Source: DASXBJ01 sp036491755 (GTDB taxonomy: Bacteria > Chloroflexota > Dormibacteria > Dormibacterales > Dormibacteraceae). Taken from it: a stretch of 12,574 nt of DNA. How positions within the stretch are numbered: the stretch's first letter is position 1; each line of letters opens with the position of its first letter. Shown in pieces: positions 6,820 through 12,574 of this stretch. A program made the translations under genes and the position numbers. Location: positions 1-12,574 of the forward strand of contig DASXBJ010000010.1 of the NCBI GenBank assembly GCA_036491755.1, read 5' to 3'. The notes below the pieces were generated by a model. That model did not search any database, was not told the DNA's origin, and saw nothing but the letters and a program-made list of their open reading frames with translations.

Positions 6820-7857
6820 CTAGGGGACCGTGCTCGCCCTGATCACAAGCGAGGTGGGCAGCTCAACCCTTGAGGGAATGGAGTCACCGCCAACCGCTGC
6901 CATCAGCATCGTCGCTGCTTTTCGTCCCATTTCGTAGAGCGGTTGACGAATGGTGGTGAGCGGCGGATGCGTCATCGCCGAGGCGGGAATGTCGTCGAAG
7001 CCGACAATCGCCACGTCGTCGGGGATGCGGCGGCCGGCGCTCCTGAGGGCGCGCATGGCGCCGAACGCCATGAGATCGTTGGCGGCGAAGACGGCGTCGA
7101 TTCGCGGGTCCGATTCGAGCAGCTGAGTCATGCCGGACGCGCCGCTGACTTCCGTGAAGTAGCCAGTCGTGGTGCGTCCAGGGTCAAAACCAAGTCCCCC
7201 TTCCTCGAGCGTGGCCTTATATCCTTCGAGCCGGTCGCGATTGCAGCCGAACTCGAGCTGTCCGTGGAGCATCGCGATTCTCCGGCGGCCCAGTTCTACA
7301 AGGTGCTGGGTGGCGCTTCGTCCGCCCTCGAGGTTCGTGGTCGCAACCGTGGGCAGTTCGCCCTCGTGACCGCGATCGTCGATCACCACCACCGGTAGCC
7401 CGCCTTTGGCGAGGCGGCCGATGTAGTCGAGCATGCCCGGCGGGATCACCAAAGCGAGGCCGTCAACGGCCCCCGCGGGTACGACCTGGGTCATGAACGC
7501 GCGCTCGGAATCCTCGCCGTTGGCAGTCGTGTAGAGGATCAACGAGTAGCCGGATCGCTCGATCTCTTCGGCCACACCCCGGAGCATCTCCAGCACCCAG
7601 GGCCACGTCAACGACGGAACGAGCAGGCCAAGGCAATTCGAGCGTCCGTTGCTGAGAGCCCGAGCGCTGGCACTGGCCACATACCCGAGTTCGGTGGCGA
7701 GCTTCAGGACGCGCTTGCGTGTCGCGGGATCGACGTCTTGCTTGCCATTGAGGGCGCGCGAAACGCTGGCCTTGGAGAGACCCGCACGCTTGGCGATGTC
7801 ATTGATGGTCGGCCGACGACCGGCTTCCCCGCCATTCCCAGTAGCTGTGTGCTTCAT
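6820..7857 (-). CDS. LacI-family transcriptional repressor
   Basis: This 345-aa regulator is the predicted sugar-responsive repressor of both operons in the locus. An extra 15 residues precede the helix-turn-helix (TINDIAKRAGLSKASVSRAL, about residues 17-36). The hinge helix ARALSNGRS contains L68, the residue that in this family inserts at a central CpG, and the operators here have a CpG at their centre. The periplasmic-binding-protein-like sensor domain follows, with LGLLVPS, RDRLEGYKATL, FAANDLMAFGAMRAL and VAIVGFDDI. The ATG at 7857 has no Shine-Dalgarno sequence; the predicted leader is about 26 nt and largely covered by the operator, so autorepression is likely. The effector is unknown; by neighbours it may be cellobiose, laminaribiose or a related disaccharide. 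Confidence 0.94.
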   Translation of the reverse strand: MKHTATGNGGEAGRRPTINDIAKRAGLSKASVSRALNGKQDVDPATRKRVLKLATELGYVASASARALSNGRSNCLGLLVPSLTWPWVLEMLRGVAEEIERSGYSLILYTTANGEDSERAFMTQVVPAGAVDGLALVIPPGMLDYIGRLAKGGLPVVVIDDRGHEGELPTVATTNLEGGRSATQHLVELGRRRIAMLHGQLEFGCNRDRLEGYKATLEEGGLGFDPGRTTTGYFTEVSGASGMTQLLESDPRIDAVFAANDLMAFGAMRALRSAGRRIPDDVAIVGFDDIPASAMTHPPLTTIRQPLYEMGRKAATMLMAAVGGDSIPSRVELPTSLVIRASTVP

Positions 7858-7867
7858 CGTGATAAGA

Positions 7868-7887
7868 CGGTTCCGTAACCGGTTCCG
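7868..7887 (-). promoter_or_regulatory. LacI-family operator at the repressor's own promoter
   Basis: The core CGTAACCGGTTCCG (7874-7887) is identical to the left site of the ABC operon operator. A further GGTTCCG half-site (7869-7875) sits exactly 12 bp from the GGTTCCG of the core (7881-7887), repeating the same 12-bp offset. Bases 7868-7884 are identical to 287-303. It lies between the -10 element and the lacI start codon and should cover the transcription start near 7883. Confidence 0.84.
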
Positions 7888-7889
7888 GA

Positions 7890-7919
7890 AATATAGTCCT
7901 GGCCTCCTCGTGATGTCAA
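7890..7919 (-). promoter_or_regulatory. Sigma-70-type promoter of lacI-GH3 operon
   Basis: On the minus strand TTGACA (7919-7914), a perfect -35, is followed after 18 bp by TATATT (7895-7890). Shifting the -10 by one base gives CTATAT at 17 bp. The start would be near 7883, inside the operator. No second operator-bearing promoter is seen before the GH3 gene, so this promoter should serve both genes. Confidence 0.75.
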
Positions 7920-8001
7920 CGAGGCCGTCGTTGCGGCGCGTCTCAGCCGATTACCAGGTTTCTCTGGCAAAGGTGTAAGGAACGGCCACCAGACTCCTGG
8001 C

Positions 8002-9054
8002 GTGACCCGTCTCCTTTCGGCGATGCACCCATGGCTCGGCGTCGCCGTCTCGGCGGGCGCCGTCGGCGTGCTGCTCGCAGCGTGCACCTTCCCGGTCCGG
8101 TTCGCGACCCCGGCCGAGGTCCAGCAGGCAACCAATCCCACCCCGCCCGCCCAGGCTGCCGCCCCTCCGGCCGCCGCGGGGGGCGGTGGCATCGACCAGC
8201 TGCAGGCTGATCTTCGGCGCCTGATCGCGCAGGCAGCTCCCTCGGTCGTGCGGGTCGACACCGGCTCGGCCTCGGGCTCGGGCCTCGTGCTGGATGCGGC
8301 GGGCGTCGTGGTCACTCCGGCAAGTCTTGTCGCCGGCTCGAATCAGGTGACGGTCACGACCGCCGCAGGTCAGCGGTACTCGGGCACGGTCGCAGCCACG
8401 GATCTCGCGGCGGACATCGCTGTCATCCGCGTCGCCGGCGCCTCGGGCCTCACCGCGGCGACGTTCGGCGACTCCGGCAGCGTCCAGCTCGGCGACGTCG
8501 TTGTGGTCGTCGGCAACCAGGTTCCCCCGACCGGCACCGTGAGCCAGGGCATCGTCAGCTCGACTGCGGGGACCTCCACCATCGGCTCGGCCAACCTCAC
8601 TGGGCTGATCGAGACGACCGCCCCCGTCGCGGCGGGCACATCCGGCAGCGCGTTGCTGAATACCGCCGGACAGGTCATCGGCATGACGACGCTGGGGTCG
8701 GCCGGTTCCAGCGGTCCTGCCGTGGCGATACCCAGCAACCAGCTGAGCGCGGTCGCTCAGAAGCTCCTCGCCGGCGGGGGCACGACCGCCGGCACCGCTT
8801 ACCTCGGCATCTCGGCCGGCGACGCCACAGGCGGGGGCGCCCTCATCCACTCGGTCGTTGCGGGCGGCCCCGCCGCGCACGCCGGACTGCAGCCCGGTTG
8901 GATCATCGTGCGCATCGGCGGGCAGGCCGTCCCCAACGCCGCCGCGATCGCGCAGATCCTGGCGCTCTACACGCCAGGCCGGCAGGTGGGCGTGACGGTG
9001 CGGCTGCCGGACGGTTCGAGTCGAACGATTTCGGTCACCCTGGGCACGGCCTAG
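8002..9054 (+). CDS. HtrA-like serine protease-fold lipoprotein with PDZ; catalytic His missing
   Basis: This 350-aa protein is predicted to be exported and lipid-anchored. The signal sequence ends in LLAAC with Cys28. A Pro/Ala-rich linker (about 36-63) follows, then a trypsin-like domain (about 70-255) and a PDZ domain (about 265-348, AYLGIS to ISVTLG). In HtrA proteases the triad His lies in TNxHVV; here the matching stretch is TPASLV, with S108 at the His position. Asp (D138 in DLAADIAVIRV) and Ser (S214 in GTSGSA, normally GNSGGP) remain. Proteolysis by the standard mechanism is therefore unlikely; a binding, chaperone or sensor role is inferred. The GTG at 8002 gives a basic n-region (TRLL); ATG at 8023 would lose it. 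No ribosome site lies close. TTACCA-17-TGTAAG (7951-7979) is a weak promoter candidate. It lies 22 nt before the MoxR gene. Confidence 0.88.
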   Translation: MTRLLSAMHPWLGVAVSAGAVGVLLAACTFPVRFATPAEVQQATNPTPPAQAAAPPAAAGGGGIDQLQADLRRLIAQAAPSVVRVDTGSASGSGLVLDAAGVVVTPASLVAGSNQVTVTTAAGQRYSGTVAATDLAADIAVIRVAGASGLTAATFGDSGSVQLGDVVVVVGNQVPPTGTVSQGIVSSTAGTSTIGSANLTGLIETTAPVAAGTSGSALLNTAGQVIGMTTLGSAGSSGPAVAIPSNQLSAVAQKLLAGGGTTAGTAYLGISAGDATGGGALIHSVVAGGPAAHAGLQPGWIIVRIGGQAVPNAAAIAQILALYTPGRQVGVTVRLPDGSSRTISVTLGTA

Positions 9055-9076
9055 ATGAAAAAGCAAAGGAGCCCGC

Positions 9077-10117
9077 ATGGCGCAGCCTGATCTCTTCCGC
9101 ACCTACCAGTCCCCGTCCCAGGCCGATATCTACGCGGCCCGCGTTCCCAAGCCCGTCCAGCAATTGCTGTTTGAGGTCCGCAAGGTGATCGTCGGGCAGG
9201 ACCGCCTGCTGGAACGCATCCTGGTCGCCCTACTTTCCGGCGGCCACATCCTGGTGGAGGGGGTGCCGGGCCTCGCCAAGACCGCGACCGTGCGTGCGTT
9301 CGCCGCCGCCATGGGCGGCAAGTTCGGCCGCATCCAGTTCACCCCGGACCTCGTCCCGTCGGACCTGGTCGGCACGAGGGTTTTCAACCCCCGCAAGGCC
9401 GACTTCTCGACCGAGCTGGGGCCGATCTTCTGCAACCTGCTGCTCGCCGACGAGATCAACCGCGCCCCTGCCAAGGTTCAGTCGGCGCTGCTCGAGGTCA
9501 TGCAGGAGCGCCAGGTCACGATCGCCAAGGAGAGTTTCAAGGTCGAGGAGCCCTTCCTCGTGCTCGCCACTCAGAACCCTATCGAGGCCGACGGCACCTA
9601 CCCGCTGCCCGAAGCCCAGATCGACCGCTTCATGCTCAAGGTCGTCGTCGGATATCCATCGGCCGGCGAGGAGGTCGGCATCGTGCAGCGGATGATCGGA
9701 GAGCCGATCCAGGTGAGCCAGGTCCTCGAGCCGAAAGACCTCATCGAGCTGCAAAAGCAGGTCCGCAAGGTCTACGTCGACCCGGCCGTGATCGCCTACG
9801 GGACCCGACTGGTCGGCGCGACGCGCAACCTGAGAACCGCCGGGGTCATCGAGTTCGAATCGGCCGTGGCATACGGGGGCAGCCCGCGCGCCACCATTCA
9901 CCTCGTCACGGCGGGCCGGGCGCTGGCTTTCATCCGCGGCCGAGACTACGTGCTCGGCCAGGACATCGCCGCGGTGGCCCCCGAGGTGCTCCGCCACAGG
10001 ATCGTCTTGAGCTACGACGGCATCGCCGACAGCGTTGCGCCCGACGCCATCGTCCAGCGGGTCCTCGAGACGACGGAGATGCCCCGCCTCGACCTTGGAG
10101 ATGGGCGTGTCGTCTGA
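9077..10117 (+). CDS. MoxR-family AAA+ ATPase
   Basis: This 346-aa cytoplasmic AAA+ ATPase is of the MoxR type, whose members act as chaperones or maturation factors together with DUF58 and VWA proteins encoded beside them. Visible motifs are Walker A GVPGLAKT (62-69), FTPDLVPSDLVG, Walker B LLLADE (121-126) with NRAP after it, QERQVTI, sensor 1 LATQNP (about 163-168), and the MoxR hallmark GTYPLPEAQIDRF. The C-terminal lid has SPRATIHLVTAGRALAFIRGR, also typical. The ATG at 9077 follows AAAGGAG (9065-9071) at 5 nt, the best ribosome site of this operon. Its end overlaps the DUF58 gene, so the two are translationally coupled. The client protein is not known. Confidence 0.96.
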   Translation: MAQPDLFRTYQSPSQADIYAARVPKPVQQLLFEVRKVIVGQDRLLERILVALLSGGHILVEGVPGLAKTATVRAFAAAMGGKFGRIQFTPDLVPSDLVGTRVFNPRKADFSTELGPIFCNLLLADEINRAPAKVQSALLEVMQERQVTIAKESFKVEEPFLVLATQNPIEADGTYPLPEAQIDRFMLKVVVGYPSAGEEVGIVQRMIGEPIQVSQVLEPKDLIELQKQVRKVYVDPAVIAYGTRLVGATRNLRTAGVIEFESAVAYGGSPRATIHLVTAGRALAFIRGRDYVLGQDIAAVAPEVLRHRIVLSYDGIADSVAPDAIVQRVLETTEMPRLDLGDGRVV

Positions 10118-11045
10118 GGAGAAGCCTCGCCGGCGCGGGCGCTATCCGGCGCACGAGGCGCTGGCCCGCCTGAGGTGGCCGGTCGCGAGGCGGCTCGGGA
10201 TCAGCGCCTGGGGTGACGAGCGGTCGAACCTGCGCGGCCCGGGCGTCGAGTTTGCCGACGTCCGCGAATACGAGTACGGCGAAGATGCGCGCCTGATCGA
10301 TTGGAACCTGACCGCGCGCTCGGACAGGGTGTTCGTACGCGAGTCGCATCCGGAGCGCGGGCTCAATGCTTGGCTCATCATCGACGCGAGCGCCTCGCTC
10401 GACTGGGGCACGGCACTGGTTGTGAAGAGGGACGCCGCCCTGGAGATGGCGTCGGCGGCAGCCTCCTTGATCGCGCGACACGGCAGCCGCGTCGGTGCCG
10501 TCGTCTTTGACAGCCGCGTGCGCCGGGTGGTGCCCCCGGTCGCCGGGAGAACCGGCCGGCTTCAACTCGTCGGCCACCTCGACGATGACTTCTCATCCGC
10601 CTCGGCCGGCGCCACGGCCCTCGCGGCCGCCCTCCGCCGCGCAGGCCAGGTGATCCAACGTCCATCCCTCATCATCGTGATCAGCGATTTCCTCGCTGCG
10701 GGAGACTGGCAGCGGCCGATGGCGATCCTCGGCCACCGGCACGAGGTAGTCGCCGTGCGAGTCATCGATCCGACCGAGCTCGCCATCCCCAACATCGGCG
10801 TCGTGACGTTCGAAGACCCCGAGACCGGGGAGCAGCTGCATGTCGATACATCCGACCAACGCCTCCGAGCTCGTTTCGCGGCAGCCGCCCAGGCGCAGCG
10901 GGCGCTCATCTCGAAAGACCTGCGCCGGGCCGGCGCCGCCGAGTTCCAGGTTTCGACGGCCGATGGCCTCATGCCACAGCTCGTGGATTACCTCCGGCGC
11001 CGCAGGGGTGAGCTCGGGCGCGGCCAGGGTGCGCGGCGCCGGTGA
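10107..11045 (+). CDS. DUF58 domain protein (degenerate VWA fold)
   Basis: This protein of about 312 aa carries the DUF58 signature: RGPGVEFADVREYEYGED, then RLIDWNLTAR (about residues 44-71). A VWA-like fold follows, with the metal-site-like DASAS (93-97) after LII and VISDF further on, and it ends in a basic tail (RRRRGELGRGQGARRR). No membrane segment is seen, so this is the short soluble form of the family. The GTG at 10107 has GGAG (10097-10100) at 6 nt; an in-frame ATG at 10101 abuts that GGAG and is the alternative. Either start overlaps the MoxR end. The stop overlaps the VWA start in GTGA. DUF58 proteins usually occur with MoxR and VWA partners; a molecular role is not established here. 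Confidence 0.93.
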   Translation: MSSEEKPRRRGRYPAHEALARLRWPVARRLGISAWGDERSNLRGPGVEFADVREYEYGEDARLIDWNLTARSDRVFVRESHPERGLNAWLIIDASASLDWGTALVVKRDAALEMASAAASLIARHGSRVGAVVFDSRVRRVVPPVAGRTGRLQLVGHLDDDFSSASAGATALAAALRRAGQVIQRPSLIIVISDFLAAGDWQRPMAILGHRHEVVAVRVIDPTELAIPNIGVVTFEDPETGEQLHVDTSDQRLRARFAAAAQAQRALISKDLRRAGAAEFQVSTADGLMPQLVDYLRRRRGELGRGQGARRR

Positions 11046-11989
11046 TCATCCTCTACCCGCTCTTCCTGCTCGGGCTCCTGGCGATCCCGGTCCTGCTCGC
11101 GGGTTACCTGGTCGCGCAGCGGCGGCGGCGGGCCTTCACGCTCCGCTTCACCAATCTCCAGCTGCTCCGGTCGGTCGTCAGCCGGTCGCCCGGGTTCCGG
11201 CGCCACGTTCCGCCCGCTCTCTTCCTGCTCGGCGCCGCCGGGATGTTGCTCGGCATGGCGGTTCCGATCCTGAATCTCGAGGTGGAGCGGAGCGGCGCCG
11301 ACGTTGTTCTGGTGATCGATGTGTCGGGGTCGATGCAGGCCACAGACGTGACGCCGACCAGGTTGGATGCGGCGAAGTCCGCCGCGACATCTTTGGTGGA
11401 CCAGCTGCCGAGCGGCGACCGGGTCGCGCTGGTCAGCTTCAGCACCCAGGCCACCCTGAGGCAGGGCCTCACCTCGAACCGCGACGCGGTCAAGGCCGCG
11501 ATCTCGAGCCTGACAGCCGGCGGTGGCACTGCATTGGGCGACGCGCTTTCCGTCGCGCTGAACCAGCTCGACCCCACCGCTCGGACGGCCTCGGGGGCAC
11601 GGCCACGGCCGGCGATGATCGTCGTGCTCACGGACGGCGTTTCCAACCAGGGTTCCGACCCTCTTGCCGTCGCGCAGCAGATCGCGGGGTTGCGGATCCC
11701 GGTGCAGACGATCGGGGTGGGCCTGCGCAACGGGGCCGCGACCGTGGGCGGCGAGCCCGTAGGCGGTGTCGATGAGGCTACGCTCAGCTCTATCGCCTCA
11801 GTCACCGGCGGCAAGTACTACTACGCGCAGGCGGCCGGCGAGCTTCAGAGCATCTACACGGCCCTGGGCAGCCAGTTTGGCTGGCAGTTCCAGCAGGTGA
11901 ACCTCCAGGTGCCGCTCCTGCTCGGCGGGCTCGCGGTGCTGGCGCTGGGCTCGGCGATCAGCCTCGTGTGGTTCCGGGTTCTACCCTGA
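11042..11989 (+). CDS. Membrane-anchored VWA protein, BatA/BatB-like
   Basis: This 315-aa protein has two N-terminal membrane helices (about 4-25 and 58-79), a von Willebrand A domain (about 86-275) and a third membrane helix at the C-terminus (about 291-311), the layout of BatA/BatB proteins. The metal-ion-dependent adhesion site looks intact: DVSGS (93-97), T163 in GGGTALGD, and D197 in LTDG. The domain should bind a divalent cation and a protein partner; by the family, MoxR would act on it or its complex. The GTG start at 11042 overlaps the previous TGA by 4 nt. The stop is 8 nt before the next small gene. Confidence 0.94.
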   Translation: MIILYPLFLLGLLAIPVLLAGYLVAQRRRRAFTLRFTNLQLLRSVVSRSPGFRRHVPPALFLLGAAGMLLGMAVPILNLEVERSGADVVLVIDVSGSMQATDVTPTRLDAAKSAATSLVDQLPSGDRVALVSFSTQATLRQGLTSNRDAVKAAISSLTAGGGTALGDALSVALNQLDPTARTASGARPRPAMIVVLTDGVSNQGSDPLAVAQQIAGLRIPVQTIGVGLRNGAATVGGEPVGGVDEATLSSIASVTGGKYYYAQAAGELQSIYTALGSQFGWQFQQVNLQVPLLLGGLAVLALGSAISLVWFRVLP

Positions 11990-11997
11990 GGTTGGTG

Positions 11998-12267
11998 ATG
12001 AGCCTCCCGACCGGCGAGACCGATCCAAGCGTGTGGCCGTCGACGCTTCCTGCCCGCGCCCGGTGGCTCCCGTACAGCCCGGAGCCGCGCCATGGCGCGG
12101 AGGTTTCGTTCGACGCGCCGCCGCCACCGCCGACGCCCGAACCCAGGCCAATGCCGCGATCTTCGCGGGTCGGCTTTGGGCGACTGCTCTTGATGTCAGC
12201 CGCGGGCGCGGGGCTCGCGGGAGTCGGGGGCGGCATGCTCGCCGGGTTCATCTTCGGGGCTCACTGA
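11998..12267 (+). CDS. Small proline-rich single-pass membrane protein, unknown
   Basis: I do not recognise this 89-aa protein. The first 57 residues are polar and rich in proline, with PPPPPTPEPRP at about 41-51. A basic segment (RSSRVGFGR) precedes one glycine-rich membrane helix (about 62-86, containing GAGLAGVGGGMLAGFIFG), and the chain ends GAH. The arrangement suggests a C-tail anchor with a cytoplasmic proline-rich arm, and the glycines could allow tight helix packing. The ATG at 11998 is supported by GAGG (11988-11991) at 6 nt, overlapping the VWA stop codon. The spacing makes it the last gene of the MoxR operon. It might tether or regulate the VWA/DUF58 partners; that is inference. 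GTG at 11995 is a less likely start. Confidence 0.72.
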   Translation: MSLPTGETDPSVWPSTLPARARWLPYSPEPRHGAEVSFDAPPPPPTPEPRPMPRSSRVGFGRLLLMSAAGAGLAGVGGGMLAGFIFGAH

Positions 12268-12403
12268 GCCGGGCTGCGACAGGAAAGGCTCGAGGGCCGA
12301 CGTTGATCGCCAGCAAAGCGTGCCCTTCGGATGCCTGGTCCGTCCGCTGGCTAGCGATTGGTCGTCCTCGAGCCGGGATGAAGATTGAGGGGAGGGGGCA
12401 TGA

Positions 12404-12574
12404 ATGGTTGATCGAAAGCGACTGAGCTTCGGGGTAAAGACGAGTCAGATGGGTATCGGCTACGAGGACATCCTCAGGATCTGGCGAGAGGCCGACGATA
12501 TCCCGCTTTTCGAGCATGCCTGGCTGTGGGACCACATGGTCCCTCTGCGCGGTGACGTTCGCGGCGCGGCCCTG
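12404..12574 (+). CDS. LLM-class (luciferase-like) oxidoreductase, N-terminal fragment
   Basis: Only the first 57 codons are present; the gene runs off the window. It opens with a beta strand LSFGVKTSQ, then YEDILRIWREADD and HAWLWDHMVPL, the start of the luciferase-like monooxygenase barrel, where the first strand and the WxxDH stretch are typical of F420- or flavin-dependent members. The ATG at 12404 has a very strong GGAGGGGG site (12391-12398) at 5 nt. The 136 nt before it contain no clear promoter or terminator. It is separated from the MoxR operon by this gap and is probably a distinct unit. Substrate and cofactor cannot be decided from the fragment. Confidence 0.85.
   Translation, partial: MVDRKRLSFGVKTSQMGIGYEDILRIWREADDIPLFEHAWLWDHMVPLRGDVRGAAL

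Noticed and set aside
7951..9102. Long minus-strand reading frame opposite the HtrA-like gene
   Set aside because: It has no recognisable domain, is rich in Arg/Gly/Ala as GC-rich antisense frames are, and the plus-strand product has a clear lipobox, protease fold and PDZ domain.
9230..9997. Minus-strand frame opposite MoxR
   Set aside because: It is explained as the antisense shadow of a strongly conserved AAA+ gene; no start site or motif supports it.
10840..11775. Plus-strand frame of about 310 codons over the DUF58/VWA junction
   Set aside because: It is low complexity (Arg/Ala/Gly/Pro) and out of frame with two well-supported family proteins.
12287..12374. Inverted repeat GGCTCGAGG / CCTCGAGCC
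   Set aside because: Two 9-nt arms lie 70 nt apart in GC-rich DNA with no nearby signal; chance is a sufficient explanation.
1..12574. CRISPR array, insertion sequence, toxin-antitoxin or defence system
   Set aside because: No regularly spaced repeats, no transposase, and no such protein families were seen on either strand.

Overview
This window comes from a high-GC bacterium. The gene content is a CUT1 sugar ABC transporter, a LacI repressor, a MoxR/DUF58/VWA operon and the start of a luciferase-like (LLM) oxidoreductase. Together with 4-nt gene overlaps and GTG/TTG starts, this suits a soil Terrabacteria lineage such as Actinomycetota, Chloroflexota or Dormibacterota. The sequence alone does not decide between them.

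Layout. (1) Positions 1-135: two tandem perfect hairpins, then a class II tRNA-Tyr(GTA) with an encoded CCA end. (2) Positions 248-7919: a self-contained carbohydrate locus of two convergent operons. The plus-strand operon encodes a solute-binding lipoprotein, two permeases and a GH5 glycosidase with a CBM6-like tail. The minus-strand operon encodes a LacI repressor and a GH3 beta-glucosidase. Each operon starts from a near-consensus sigma-70 promoter whose start point is covered by the same palindrome, CGTAACCGGTTACG or a one-base variant, and the two operator regions share an identical 17-mer. The operons meet tail to tail in a 99-nt antisense coding overlap of GH5 and GH3. (3) Positions 8002-12267: an operon-like run of an HtrA-like lipoprotein with PDZ domain that lacks the catalytic His, a MoxR AAA+ ATPase, a DUF58 protein, a membrane VWA (BatA-like) protein and a small Pro-rich one-TM protein. 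(4) From 12404: the first 57 codons of an LLM-class oxidoreductase with a strong ribosome binding site, cut by the window end.

How the genes work together (inference). The lipoprotein and permeases import an oligosaccharide, with ATP hydrolysis supplied by an ATPase encoded elsewhere. GH5 and GH3 have no signal peptide, so they would degrade it in the cytoplasm. LacI would repress both operons and itself until the sugar arrives. The GH3 resembles barley exo-beta-glucanase (GGWTIEWQG and SDW tryptophans), which points to beta-1,4/1,3-glucan oligosaccharides. The MoxR operon looks like an unrelated envelope or chaperone system. The most unusual points are the overlapping operators at both ends, the antisense GH5/GH3 overlap, the cytoplasmic GH5-CBM, and the HtrA-like protein that keeps Asp and Ser but has Ser in place of His.
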